From Alteromonas confluentis (GTDB taxonomy: Bacteria; Pseudomonadota; Gammaproteobacteria; Enterobacterales; Alteromonadaceae): 64,000 nucleotides of DNA. Position 1 is the first letter of the stretch. Every line of letters starts with the position of its first letter. The notes beneath the pieces are model-generated. The model was not told the DNA's origin and did not search any database. It saw only the letters and a program-made list of their open reading frames with translations. Made by a program: the position numbers and the translations under genes. Shown here piece after piece: positions 1-8,539 of the stretch. The stretch spans positions 19,060 to 83,059 of the forward strand of contig NZ_MDHN01000024.1 of NCBI RefSeq assembly GCF_001757105.1, read 5' to 3'.

Positions 1-586
1 GGGCGAATTGCTCATCTCTGACAGCCTGAAATTCTGCTTTATCGACTTTTTCATCACCGTTTGTATCGTACAAGCCCATAAAGCCTTCGATGTTGTGCGT
101 CGTCGGCATGCGTAACATAGGGCGTTGTTCCAATTTCGGCTTATCATCGCTGTTATCAGCTCGGCCTTCACGTACCGGGTCAGGATCAGAGGCTAGAATA
201 ACCCCGTCTTTATTTTGATCCATAAAATCAAAACCACGCTCGCCAACAGCATCCATTTCCGCTTTGGTGATCTGCTTATTGTCATCCTTATCGATAGCGT
301 TAAAGCGAATATGCGTTTGTTTTACCGAAGCTTTTCGGTCGGCCTGCATGCGTGTGGTCATTTTCCCTTCCCACTCGTACACATACTCATCTTCTTCTAG
401 CGTACCATTGTGGTTGGTGTCGGTCGCGGCGAAACGTTGACGGCGGGCATCAACAAACTCTTCTAGCGACAGCTTTTCATTTCCGTCTAAATCGTAAGTG
501 AGAATAATGCCGCTGGCACTGTGCGGAGCGGCCATAGCCAGCGGAGAAAGCAGCGCAGTAGCGATAAGTACAGAGTTAATTTTCAT
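1..586 (-). CDS. EF-hand protein, secreted, 3' end outside window
   Basis: Reading the minus strand from the ATG at 586 gives an open frame that runs off the left edge. A signal peptide of about 20 residues (MKINSVLIATALLSPLAMAA) is followed by at least four EF-hand loops that look usable: DLDGNEKLSLEE, DTNHNGTLEEDE, DKDDNKQITKAE and DTNGDEKVDKAE, plus a degenerate DQNKDGVILASD. The protein is therefore probably an exported calcium-binding protein. GAGGA lies just before the start, and the gap to the upstream DUF4198 gene is only 9 bp, so the two are probably cotranscribed from the Fur-box region. Its partner and role are unknown. Confidence 0.85.
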   Translation of the reverse strand, partial: MKINSVLIATALLSPLAMAAPHSASGIILTYDLDGNEKLSLEEFVDARRQRFAATDTNHNGTLEEDEYVYEWEGKMTTRMQADRKASVKQTHIRFNAIDKDDNKQITKAEMDAVGERGFDFMDQNKDGVILASDPDPVREGRADNSDDKPKLEQRPMLRMPTTHNIEGFMGLYDTNGDEKVDKAEFQAVRDEQFA

Positions 587-595
587 TGTTCGTCC

Positions 596-1384
596 TCAGA
601 ATGCTTCTAACGTAAGCGTTGTGGTGTAACTGTATACCGGCACGTCGGCCCCCTTTGGTGCAGGCGCTTTTACCCGGGCCTGAAGCAGGTACAACCCTTG
701 CGAATTCAATGATACCGACGCTTCCCCTTTGGCATTTGTAGTAAGCGTTTGGAAATCAGACTCTTCACTAAACTGGTCGTTAGCCAAATACAGCGTGACT
801 TTTTCATCAGCTACCGGTTCGCCTTCGTAAGTTAAGGTGAATGCAAACGTGTCGCCGCTAAACAAGCCATTTGGGTGAGTGCGAGGTACCAACTCAAGCC
901 CTTGTCCGCTGGCTGCCAACACCGTATCAGTAGGGCCTTTTTTCGTTACATAAGTCACCGCACTGGTTACCGACTGAAAGTGCTCAGTTAATGTAGCGCC
1001 TTCTGGCAACGGCTTCTCATTGCCTCTCATGGAACCACGCTCACCATTGAGGTCGTAAACTCTGAAAATTGCTCCCATGCGCTTCCCGGTGGAGAAGCGA
1101 TAAGTGCCTTCCTGCTCCATTGCCTGCTCAAGCACATTTCGCGTTTTTAAATCCACTACTGTCTCAACAGGTGACAGTTTGCCGTCTGGCGTTTCAACAT
1201 CGAATTTTGCATTGCTGATTGCCACTTCTGGAACGAAAAATTGCTCGGCGAATGAAGCATCCAAGGTAACGGTGTCGCGGCTAACCGGTTCAAAACTCAA
1301 AGGTTTTAAATACGGCGTATGCGCTTGAGAGGCTGGGATAAAAAGCAGGCCCGCACAGACCAGCGCCAGGGAGGTTTTATGCAT
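596..1384 (-). CDS. DUF4198 family periplasmic protein
   Basis: 262 residues. An N-terminal signal peptide ends near ASQA-HTPYLKP; starting the mature protein with HTPYL is typical of DUF4198 proteins, which are often described as periplasmic metal-uptake accessory proteins related to NikM. Two beta-rich domains follow, with a C-terminal Ig-like part (GEPVADEKVTLYLAN, YSYTTTLTLEAF). AGGA precedes the ATG. It is divergent from a TonB-dependent receptor across a Fur-like region and directly precedes the EF-hand gene. Such trios are common in Alteromonadales iron or haem loci. The family is well supported; the ligand is not visible in the sequence. Confidence 0.85.
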   Translation of the reverse strand: MHKTSLALVCAGLLFIPASQAHTPYLKPLSFEPVSRDTVTLDASFAEQFFVPEVAISNAKFDVETPDGKLSPVETVVDLKTRNVLEQAMEQEGTYRFSTGKRMGAIFRVYDLNGERGSMRGNEKPLPEGATLTEHFQSVTSAVTYVTKKGPTDTVLAASGQGLELVPRTHPNGLFSGDTFAFTLTYEGEPVADEKVTLYLANDQFSEESDFQTLTTNAKGEASVSLNSQGLYLLQARVKAPAPKGADVPVYSYTTTLTLEAF

Positions 1385-1424
1385 TTTTGTGTTTCCTGGT
1401 TGTAAAAAGTGAAGGGATCTTATT

Positions 1425-1452
1425 GCAAATACGAATTATTATCAATATTATC
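1425..1452. promoter_or_regulatory. overlapping Fur-like boxes in divergent promoter
   Basis: In the gap between the DUF4198 gene and the receptor, 1425-1443 matches the 19-bp consensus GATAATGATAATCATTATC at 13 of 19 positions. On the other strand, 1434-1452 (GATAATATTGATAATAATT) also matches at 13 of 19. Overlapping hexamers of this kind are usual for Fur sites. The core AATACGAATTATTAT recurs in opposite orientation at about 4023-4041. Confidence 0.6.
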
Positions 1453-1576
1453 CTCATCAACTTTGGCTGACCCGTTCGGTTGTCCGTAACGTGACGTCGA
1501 CTACTCACCCTTTATTTGAAGCAGTCAAAGCAAACATAAAAATCTACGAAAACAACACTACCGCATGGAGCCAATC

Positions 1577-3955
1577 ATGACTTTCCAACGCACTGCATTA
1601 TGTTTTGCAGTTACGGCGATCCTGTCAGGCAACGTTTTTGCCCAAGAAAAAGAACAACTTGCTGTTACCAAAGTAAAAAGCGAAGACGCCATTGAGTACA
1701 ACAAAAATGAAACTACACTCGATGCGCAAGCTATAGCACTGGATTCCATCACAAACATCGAAGATACAGCGCGCTACATTCCCGGTGTTCAGATAAACGA
1801 CACCGGCAACCGATTTGGTGATGATGGATTTAATATCCGGGGATTAGGCGGTGATGCGGTTGCAGTACTGGTTGATGGTGTCGCTCAGGGTGAAACTCTT
1901 AACCCGTCAACATTTGCCGCTTACGGTATGTTTGGCTCGAGTCGCGGCCAGGTTGAACTAGAGCACGTTAAAACAGTGACCATTTCAAAGGGGCCGGGCT
2001 CTGTGGCTATCGGTTCTGGCGCGTTAGCGGGTGCAGTGTCTTATGTCACTAACGACGCCGCGGATTTTCTGCCATTAACGGGTGATGCCACGGGCGGAAA
2101 AGTAAAAACAGGTTTCGACTCTCGTTCAAACGAGTGGCTGATGCACGGTACCGTGGCCAATCGTACTGGCAATTTTGAGAGCCTGCTGCAATATACTCGC
2201 CGTCAGAGCGATGAAACTGAAGCTCACAGCAATGGCGAAGATATTCTGGGTGCTGCTCGAGGCCAGGCTGATCCGATGGATAATACCAGCGATGCTGTGA
2301 TGTTGAAGCTTGCTTACAACCTCGATGAAAATAGCCGCTTCGGTGTTGTTGTTGAAAAAACCGACCGTTCAACCGATGGGTTGCCGCTGTCGAGAGAACC
2401 GGCGGAAGGTACAACGGCAAGTTACTTCGATTTTTCCAGTTACGATGAAAACAATCGTGAACGCTACGGTGCATTTTACGAACAGGAAAATGCCAATAAC
2501 CCGTTCTTCGACACAATAAAGCTTCAGGCAAACTATCAGGAATTGTATACGTCGGGTCTGACATCCTTCCTGTACAACAGTCAGGGTTCCGTAATACTGC
2601 GTCAGGAAGACCGCGAATTTGAGCAACAGTCGACAAATTTCAATGTCGATCTCACCAAACTCATCGAAGGTGATATCAGCCACAATATTGCGTACGGCCT
2701 GACTTATCAGAAAACCGAGTCAAACAATATTATGTACGATCGCCGCTACGACGGTGAAACCACCAGCGCAGCTTTACTCGACGGTTACCCTGTTCTCGAT
2801 CAGGCATTTGTGCCTAAATCAGATAAAACGCTGCTCTCTTTTTATGCCACCGATACCATGGCTTTGAACGATGCCGTTAACCTGCACGTTGGCGCGCGCT
2901 ATGATAGAACCGAGTATGAGCCGGAAGTGTCTGAAAACTTCTCAGATCCTACCGGGCAAAGTGTTCAGGATGCCAGCTTCAATGCGCTGGTTGGTGAATT
3001 GGCACTGAGCTATACCGTTGCCGAGGGACATGAAATTCTGGCTAAAGTGAGCCAGGGCTACAAAGCCCCGACGCTACAGGAACTTTATTTCGGCACCAAT
3101 TCTGGTGATGAAATCACTGACATTGTCACCGGCGACGTTTATCAGGATCTCGATGAGGTAGCGAATCCCGAACTAGACGCTGAACGCTCGACAAACTATG
3201 AAGTGAGCTATCAGGCAAACTTTGAACGTGGATATGTCAATATTACGGCTTTTAAAACCAATTACACCAACCGTATTCAGAGTGAAACTTTCTCCAACGC
3301 TTATGGCACTGACGTAACAACGCAGTCCTGCAGCCCTTGGACTGGCGAATGTACGACGTCAGTCGTGAGTGAAGATACTTACACTCAACCGCGTAACAGT
3401 GGCGAAATTGCCATTAAAGGTCTTGAGTTCAGTACTTTCTATATGTTGACCGACAACATTACTGCACAGTTCGCGTACTCCACCATATCCGGTGAGTACA
3501 AATCTGAATATGTGCCGCTCAGTGAAGACAGCTTTGACTTCTACGACAGAGGCAACGACCTGGAGACACTGGCACCGGATGCAGCAACGTTATCGCTAGG
3601 TTATCTGTCAACAGATCACAACTGGGGTGTGAAACTACACGGCATGTATTCCGCCAAAATGGACAACAATGCCGACCAAAACAGTTTTGCATCGCTTAAC
3701 AATGGCAGTGGCCCGTTCTTTTATCCTGGTAGTCTGACAACATTCGACCTCACCGCATTTTATCAAATCACAGATAATCTGAGACTGACGGCGGCGTTGT
3801 ATAACCTAACAGATAAAGAATATTACCGTTGGGGCGTAGTGAGAAACCTGCGTTCAGGTAACGGCGGATTCTTCTCAGGCGTTTCAGGTAATGGCTTCCA
3901 GCGTTTCTCTGAGCCTGGCAGAAATGGCAGCGTGTATCTTACCTACGTATTCTGA
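1577..3955 (+). CDS. TonB-dependent outer-membrane receptor (haem/transferrin-type family)
   Basis: About 792 residues. The start at 1577 is preferred over the ATG at 1565 because GGAG at 1567-1570 sits 6 bp before it and the signal peptide then begins properly (MTFQRTALCFAVTAILSG, cut near VFA-QE). A plug domain follows (NIEDTARYIPGVQI, FNIRGLGGDAVAVLVDG, ISKGPGSVAIGSGALAG), then a 22-strand-type barrel ending in YLTYVF with the terminal Phe of outer-membrane proteins. The plug resembles the haemoglobin/transferrin/lactoferrin receptor family. Fur-like boxes upstream and the PepSY/flavoreductase genes downstream suggest an iron-containing substrate. The exact ligand (haem, siderophore or other) cannot be read from the sequence. 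Confidence 0.9.
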   Translation: MTFQRTALCFAVTAILSGNVFAQEKEQLAVTKVKSEDAIEYNKNETTLDAQAIALDSITNIEDTARYIPGVQINDTGNRFGDDGFNIRGLGGDAVAVLVDGVAQGETLNPSTFAAYGMFGSSRGQVELEHVKTVTISKGPGSVAIGSGALAGAVSYVTNDAADFLPLTGDATGGKVKTGFDSRSNEWLMHGTVANRTGNFESLLQYTRRQSDETEAHSNGEDILGAARGQADPMDNTSDAVMLKLAYNLDENSRFGVVVEKTDRSTDGLPLSREPAEGTTASYFDFSSYDENNRERYGAFYEQENANNPFFDTIKLQANYQELYTSGLTSFLYNSQGSVILRQEDREFEQQSTNFNVDLTKLIEGDISHNIAYGLTYQKTESNNIMYDRRYDGETTSAALLDGYPVLDQAFVPKSDKTLLSFYATDTMALNDAVNLHVGARYDRTEYEPEVSENFSDPTGQSVQDASFNALVGELALSYTVAEGHEILAKVSQGYKAPTLQELYFGTNSGDEITDIVTGDVYQDLDEVANPELDAERSTNYEVSYQANFERGYVNITAFKTNYTNRIQSETFSNAYGTDVTTQSCSPWTGECTTSVVSEDTYTQPRNSGEIAIKGLEFSTFYMLTDNITAQFAYSTISGEYKSEYVPLSEDSFDFYDRGNDLETLAPDAATLSLGYLSTDHNWGVKLHGMYSAKMDNNADQNSFASLNNGSGPFFYPGSLTTFDLTAFYQITDNLRLTAALYNLTDKEYYRWGVVRNLRSGNGGFFSGVSGNGFQRFSEPGRNGSVYLTYVF

Positions 3956-3988
3956 TAAAAAGGGTTAAACGCCCAACGACAGAGACTA

Positions 3989-4013
3989 CTGGCCCACTTT
4001 GTGGGCCAGCTTT
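3989..4013 (+). terminator. hairpin after receptor gene
   Basis: Perfect 9-bp stem CTGGCCCAC (3989-3997) / GTGGGCCAG (4001-4009) with a TTT loop, followed by a short interrupted T run (CTTTGCTT). It lies 34 bp after the receptor stop and before the second Fur-like box, so it probably separates the two transcription units. Confidence 0.6.
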
Positions 4014-4022
4014 GCTTCAAAA

Positions 4023-4041
4023 AATAATAATTCGTATTATC
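4023..4041. promoter_or_regulatory. Fur-like box before PepSY gene
   Basis: The minus-strand sequence 4041-4023, GATAATACGAATTATTATT, matches the Fur consensus at 14 of 19 positions. It lies 57 bp before the ATG at 4098. It shares AATACGAATTATTAT with the box at 1425-1452, consistent with one regulator for both units. Confidence 0.6.
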
Positions 4042-4097
4042 ATAACCAGATTATTCTGGTCATCCCCAGACTCCGTTTGTTCAAGTTGAGTAACATT

Positions 4098-4694
4098 ATG
4101 CGATTTTCTTTAGGCAGCGCCCGCCAGTGGCACTGGATTTCTGCCGCAATCTGTATGGTCGGTATGCTTATGTTTGCCATCACCGGTATCACATTAAATC
4201 ATGCAGCCGATATCGATGCTGTTCCGCAGCTAACTAACATTGAGAAAACGGTACCCGACGATCAACTCGCCCTACTCGATTCGATGGAGGAAGGTCCTGT
4301 GACGCTGCCCCGCTCGCTGCGTAACTGGTTATCAGACAACGGCATAGCGCCCCCCTCAGATAAAGAAGGCGAATGGGATGGCGTGGAGCTTTACGTTTCC
4401 TGGCCCGGTCCCGGGCAAGATCATTGGCTGTCTATCGATGCAGAAATGGGCGAACTGGTTTATGAAGGCACTGACAGAGGATGGATTGCCTATTTCAACG
4501 ACTTACATAAAGGCCGCAATACCGGCGGTGTGTGGTCGTGGTTCATCGACATATTCTCCGCGGTGGTGATTATCTTTACCATTACCGGTTTACAACTTTT
4601 GCTTAAGCAAGCCCCACACAAAGCCTCAACTTGGCCAGTCACCGCAATGGGGTTGCTTATTCCGGTATTCATCATGCTCGTTTTCATTCACTAG
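4098..4694 (+). CDS. PepSY-associated membrane protein
   Basis: 198 residues from the ATG at 4098. A longer frame beginning at 3999 would read through the hairpin and the Fur box and was rejected. TM helices lie near residues 12-34 (HWISAAICMVGMLMFAITGI), 138-160 (IDIFSAVVIIFTITGLQLLL) and 174-196. The loop between the first two contains the PepSY-type stretch (DHWLSIDAEMGELVYEG, FNDLHKGRNTGG). PepSY-TM proteins are commonly inner-membrane partners of ferric or siderophore reductases. The next gene is a flavoreductase 27 bp downstream, so the pair probably moves electrons across or at the inner membrane for iron release. The ribosome binding site is weak (TTGAG). Confidence 0.85.
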   Translation: MRFSLGSARQWHWISAAICMVGMLMFAITGITLNHAADIDAVPQLTNIEKTVPDDQLALLDSMEEGPVTLPRSLRNWLSDNGIAPPSDKEGEWDGVELYVSWPGPGQDHWLSIDAEMGELVYEGTDRGWIAYFNDLHKGRNTGGVWSWFIDIFSAVVIIFTITGLQLLLKQAPHKASTWPVTAMGLLIPVFIMLVFIH

Positions 4695-4721
4695 TAGATC
4701 CACCGACAGGGAGTTTCCATT

Positions 4722-6020
4722 GTGACTGAATCACAACGTTTAATACTGGCTCTCGTGCTGGTTGCACTTTATCTGGTGTGGGTGGGATATTTATTCTGGC
4801 GCCATAAAGGCCGCTATTTATTTACTCACATCAGCGACAGTGAACTACTAGTTGCCTACGCCAGCCAAACCGGCACTGCACAAGGTGTTGCTGAGGAACT
4901 GGCGAACGATTACCACACACAAGCCCGCCCGCTTTCCGCTATCACAATAGAGAAGCTAGCTGAATATCAAAGGGCTATATTCGTAGTAAGTACTTACGGT
5001 CATGGAGAACCACCGGATAACGGCCGTTCATTTCTAAGACGATTAAACCAGGCTAACGCTAGCTCAACCGATTTGTCGCACCTTAATTTTAATGTCATTG
5101 CATTGGGCGATAGCAAATATCCTCACTTTTGCGCGTTTGGAGAACAAATCGAAAAAGGGTTAAAAGCGCTGGGGGCGGTGGCATCAACGGCACTGGAAAA
5201 AAGGGACAGAAGTGACAGTGCACTTACGCAAGATACGAGCGTGCAGGCCGAATCTGAATTCGAGCAATTTACCCTGGTGAATCGCAGGCAGCTTAATAAC
5301 GATAGTACCCGACCATTATTCGAAATCGATTTACGCCCGGCTAGTGACGCGTTTTCGTGGCACCCTGGCGACATTCTGGACATCCTTCCCGGCATTAACT
5401 CCGGCGTTCAAGAGCAAGCCGCAGCCCGTAGCTACACCATCGCCTCGCTTCCTGAGGAAGGTATTATTAAGCTGATTATCAGGCTGGTGATTAAACCGGA
5501 TGGTGAATTGGGTAAAGCGTCTGGCTGGGTTTCCCGTCAACTCGACATTGGATGCCCGGTTCGCGGTAAACTTCATCGGAATCCGTCTTGCTACCTTACT
5601 GAAGATGCAAAGCCTATTCTGCTGATTGGCGCTGGCAGTGGGCTCGCCGGCATTCGCTCTCAGTGGCTTCACGCGACTAAACAGGCGTCCCGTCGCCTTT
5701 ACGTCATTTATGGAGAACGCGAGCCCGACAACGACGACGTACTTCCGAAAGTGATCGAGCCTTCAATTCAGCATGCCCCCACAACAGCGGTAAATCGCGT
5801 TTTCTCACGCTGTCAGGAACACCCATCTTACGTGCAGCAAAGCCTGAGCCTACAAATGGCAAATCTGCAAGACGTGGTTGATAACGGTGGGCAGATTTAT
5901 GTTTGCGGAAGCTACGCCGGAATGGGCGAAGGCATACATCACACGCTTAGCACTATGTTAGGTGAAGATACCGTCACCCAGCTTATTGATGCCCGCCGCT
6001 ATCATCGCGATGTGTATTAA
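4722..6020 (+). CDS. membrane-anchored flavodoxin/FAD reductase (CysJ/CPR-like)
   Basis: 432 residues from a GTG start with GGGAG about 8 bp upstream. One N-terminal TM helix (residues 7-25) is followed by a flavodoxin-like FMN domain (YASQTGTAQGVAEELA, STYGHGEPPDNGRSF, ALGDSKYPHFCAFG), an FAD domain (RSYTIAS) and an NADPH domain (LIGAGSGLAGIRSQW, IYGEREPDND, YVCGSYAGMGEG). It is shorter than sulfite reductase flavoprotein or cytochrome P450 reductase because the connecting helical domain is reduced. It should pass electrons from NADPH through FAD and FMN to a membrane acceptor, presumably the PepSY partner encoded just upstream. The assignment to iron reduction is inferred from the Fur-like boxes and receptor. 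Confidence 0.9.
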   Translation: MTESQRLILALVLVALYLVWVGYLFWRHKGRYLFTHISDSELLVAYASQTGTAQGVAEELANDYHTQARPLSAITIEKLAEYQRAIFVVSTYGHGEPPDNGRSFLRRLNQANASSTDLSHLNFNVIALGDSKYPHFCAFGEQIEKGLKALGAVASTALEKRDRSDSALTQDTSVQAESEFEQFTLVNRRQLNNDSTRPLFEIDLRPASDAFSWHPGDILDILPGINSGVQEQAAARSYTIASLPEEGIIKLIIRLVIKPDGELGKASGWVSRQLDIGCPVRGKLHRNPSCYLTEDAKPILLIGAGSGLAGIRSQWLHATKQASRRLYVIYGEREPDNDDVLPKVIEPSIQHAPTTAVNRVFSRCQEHPSYVQQSLSLQMANLQDVVDNGGQIYVCGSYAGMGEGIHHTLSTMLGEDTVTQLIDARRYHRDVY

Positions 6021-6150
6021 CTATTCCCTCCATGACAGCGGCGTATTGGCGCGGCTAACAAAAGCGCCACTACGACAACGTTATCAGAAAACTATCAGCC
6101 TTAAAATTAACAATTAATTTACTTTCCATCTTGATAATTCCTTCCCCCTT

Positions 6151-6182
6151 GTGAGATAAAAACCTTTCACGACATATCTCAC
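6151..6182. promoter_or_regulatory. inverted repeat, candidate operator before GH42 gene
   Basis: Perfect 8-bp arms GTGAGATA (6151-6158) and TATCTCAC (6175-6182) separated by 16 bp, in the 313-bp gap between the flavoreductase and the glycosidase. The separation suits a dimeric regulator rather than a terminator. The regulator is unknown. Confidence 0.4.
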
Positions 6183-6243
6183 TGGGGTTTTACGCGCCTG
6201 GCGCCGTTTTCGTTACTCAAAAAAACAATGAAGGTGTCTCTCA

Positions 6244-6271
6244 TCTCGCGCAATTTTTCCAGTGCGCGAGA
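6244..6271. promoter_or_regulatory. GC-rich inverted repeat in GH42 leader
   Basis: Perfect 9-bp arms TCTCGCGCA (6244-6252) and TGCGCGAGA (6263-6271) with a 10-nt centre, 63 bp before the glycosidase ATG. There is no T tract, so it is not an ordinary terminator. It could be an operator or a leader RNA hairpin. Apart from this and the repeat at 6151-6182, I see nothing else in 6021-6333. Confidence 0.4.
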
Positions 6272-6333
6272 GTGACATCGATGGACATTACGCCATATCA
6301 ATCTGGTCAACGTTTAAAAGGAACTACATCACT

Positions 6334-8463
6334 ATGAAAAGTCTCATCACCCGTTTAAGCCAGGCGCTGCTACTCGGCAGCTTGTCTATTACAACAGCGG
6401 GGGCCGCTGTACCCGCTGACCTCGAGCAGGACGCGATCTGGTACGGCGTGGCCTATTATGATGAGTACATGCCCTACGACAGGCTTGATAAAGACATTGC
6501 CATGATGAAGGCGGCAGGTATTAACGTAGTGCGCATTGGGGAGTCCACCTGGGGCACCATGGAACCCCGGGAAGGCGAGTTTGATTTCTCCCATCTGGAT
6601 CGCGTACTCGATGCCATGCATAAAGCCGGAATTCGCGTAATAATCGGAACACCTACTTACGCCATCCCGGCCTGGATGGCGAAACGTTATCCTGACGTAC
6701 TGGCTACTACCGCTGCCGGGCAAAATAAATACGGTACAAGGCAGAATATGGACATCACCAATCCTGACTTCAGACGCTTAGCCGAACGCATGATACGCGC
6801 CATGTTAGCCCATGTGAGTGATCACCCTGCCATCATCGGTTATCAGGTTGATAACGAAACCAAACATTACAACACCAGTGGCAAGCAGGTACAGCAAGGT
6901 TTCGTGAATTACCTGAAAGAAAAATTCTCTTCTCTGGATGCCATGAACGACGCCTATGGATTGAATTACTGGAGTAACCGGATTAACAGTTGGGAGGAGT
7001 TTCCTGAAGTCCATGAATCCGTTTATACCTCCCCCGTCACTTCCATTAACGGCAGCGTGACGGCAGCGTTCGCAGCTTATCAACGTTCGCTGGTCACAGA
7101 ATATCTGGCCTGGCAGGCAGACATCGTTAACGAATACAAAAAGACGGGCCAGTTTGTTACGCAGAACTTTGATTTAGACTGGCGTGGCTATTCCTACGGC
7201 ATACAGTCTTCGGTTGACCATTTTGAAGCAGCACAGGCCATGGATATCGCCGGCGTGGATATTTATCATCCGGGACAAAATCAGCTTACTGGAGCTGAAA
7301 TCGCATTAGGTGGCGACCTGTCACGCAGTATGAAGAACGGGCAGAATTATTTTGTTATTGAAACACAAGCACAGGGGTTCCCGCAATGGACACCCTACCC
7401 CGGCCAACTCACACTGCAGGCTTTGAGTCATGTAGCCAGTGGCGCAAATATGGTGGCCTATTGGCATTGGGCCTCAACGCACAACGCCATTGAAACATAC
7501 TGGAAAGGTTTGTTAAGCCAGGACTATGCTGAAAACCCCACCTACCTTGAAGCAAAACAAATTGGCAATAAGCTGGCTTCGTTAGGCGACAACATCACTT
7601 CGCTGGATAAACAGAACGACGTAGCCATATTGTTCAGCAATGAAGCCCTGACGGCTTTTAATGAGTTTTCTTTTGGTTGGGGTGCGCAGCAAAAATATAA
7701 TGATGTGCTCCGCCCGTTCTACGACAGTCTGTACCGGGCCAACATCGAAACCGACTTCCTCGACCCGTCTAATTTCGCCGACAAAGCCGAAAACTATAAA
7801 CTCATCATCATTCCCGCGCTCTATTCTGCTGACGACAACGTACTTAATGCGATTGCCGATTATGTTGAAAATGGCGGTCATATCGTAACGACATTCAAAA
7901 CCGGATTCACTGATGAGAACGTGAAAGTGCGTCACAGCACCCAACCCGGCGGACTTTCAGAAGTTCTAGGCGTAACCTATTCACAGTTCGTGCACCCAGA
8001 GCGTGCTAGCCTCAAAACCGAAATGATGAACCAGGAAACCGCTGACGAGCCACTGAAATGGTGGATGGAACTGGTGACAGCGCAGCAAGCTGATGTGCTG
8101 GCTACCTACTCGCACCCGGTTTGGAAAGACTATGCCGCCGTTACCCGCAATCAGTTTGGCAAAGGCAGCGCAACCTATGTGGCAACCATGCCCACCGACG
8201 CGCAAATTGATGCCATTCTAAGTAGTGCCGCAGCGACCGCAGGATTAACTCGCTCTGAAAATCGTTTCCCTGTAGTAGAAAAAAACGCAGTGAACCAAAA
8301 AGGTAAGGCATTACGCTTTCTATTTAATTACTCCGAAAATACGGTGTCAGCCACAATATCTGGGATAGAAGGGAAAGAGTTACTCAGCGGTGAAGCGATT
8401 GCCAATCAAAAAACACTCTCGCTCGCCCCGTGGGGTGTGGCCATTATCGAAGTGACTAACTAA
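6334..8463 (+). CDS. periplasmic GH42 beta-galactosidase-type glycosidase
   Basis: 709 residues from the ATG at 6334 (AAAAGGA upstream). The upstream-extended frame from 6262 would begin inside an inverted repeat and hide the signal peptide MKSLITRLSQ...AAVPADLEQ. The GH42 TIM-barrel is clear: WYGVAYYDEYMPYDRL, VVRIGESTWGTMEPREGEFD, the acid/base Glu in GYQVDNETKHY (E175), and a probable nucleophile in NYFVIETQAQG (E343). It is followed by the trimerisation and C-terminal beta domains (IIIPALYSADDNVLNAIADYV; LLSGEAIANQKTLSLAPWGV). The family hydrolyses beta-D-galactosides, or in marine bacteria sometimes other plant or algal galactosides. The signal peptide indicates periplasmic action. It stands alone, with a shared terminator facing mdh. 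Confidence 0.9.
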   Translation: MKSLITRLSQALLLGSLSITTAGAAVPADLEQDAIWYGVAYYDEYMPYDRLDKDIAMMKAAGINVVRIGESTWGTMEPREGEFDFSHLDRVLDAMHKAGIRVIIGTPTYAIPAWMAKRYPDVLATTAAGQNKYGTRQNMDITNPDFRRLAERMIRAMLAHVSDHPAIIGYQVDNETKHYNTSGKQVQQGFVNYLKEKFSSLDAMNDAYGLNYWSNRINSWEEFPEVHESVYTSPVTSINGSVTAAFAAYQRSLVTEYLAWQADIVNEYKKTGQFVTQNFDLDWRGYSYGIQSSVDHFEAAQAMDIAGVDIYHPGQNQLTGAEIALGGDLSRSMKNGQNYFVIETQAQGFPQWTPYPGQLTLQALSHVASGANMVAYWHWASTHNAIETYWKGLLSQDYAENPTYLEAKQIGNKLASLGDNITSLDKQNDVAILFSNEALTAFNEFSFGWGAQQKYNDVLRPFYDSLYRANIETDFLDPSNFADKAENYKLIIIPALYSADDNVLNAIADYVENGGHIVTTFKTGFTDENVKVRHSTQPGGLSEVLGVTYSQFVHPERASLKTEMMNQETADEPLKWWMELVTAQQADVLATYSHPVWKDYAAVTRNQFGKGSATYVATMPTDAQIDAILSSAAATAGLTRSENRFPVVEKNAVNQKGKALRFLFNYSENTVSATISGIEGKELLSGEAIANQKTLSLAPWGVAIIEVTN

Positions 8464-8488
8464 AAGAAGTGCTAACACCAAAAACCAA

Positions 8489-8514
8489 AAAGGCCGACTT
8501 AAAAGTCGGCCTTT
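8489..8514. terminator. bidirectional terminator between GH42 and mdh genes
   Basis: Perfect stem AAAGGCCGACT (8489-8499) / AGTCGGCCTTT (8504-8514) with loop TAAA. An A-run on one side and T-run on the other allow it to serve both convergent genes. Confidence 0.85.
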
Positions 8515-8539
8515 AACAGATTTGCAATTCGTTTCGGTA

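Noticed and set aside
2049..2636. 195-codon frame antisense to the TonB-dependent receptor
   Set aside because: No family features and no plausible start context; the receptor frame on the other strand is certain.
3999..4097. N-terminal extension of the PepSY protein
   Set aside because: Would translate through a terminator-like hairpin and a Fur-like box; the ATG at 4098 gives the expected family N-terminus.
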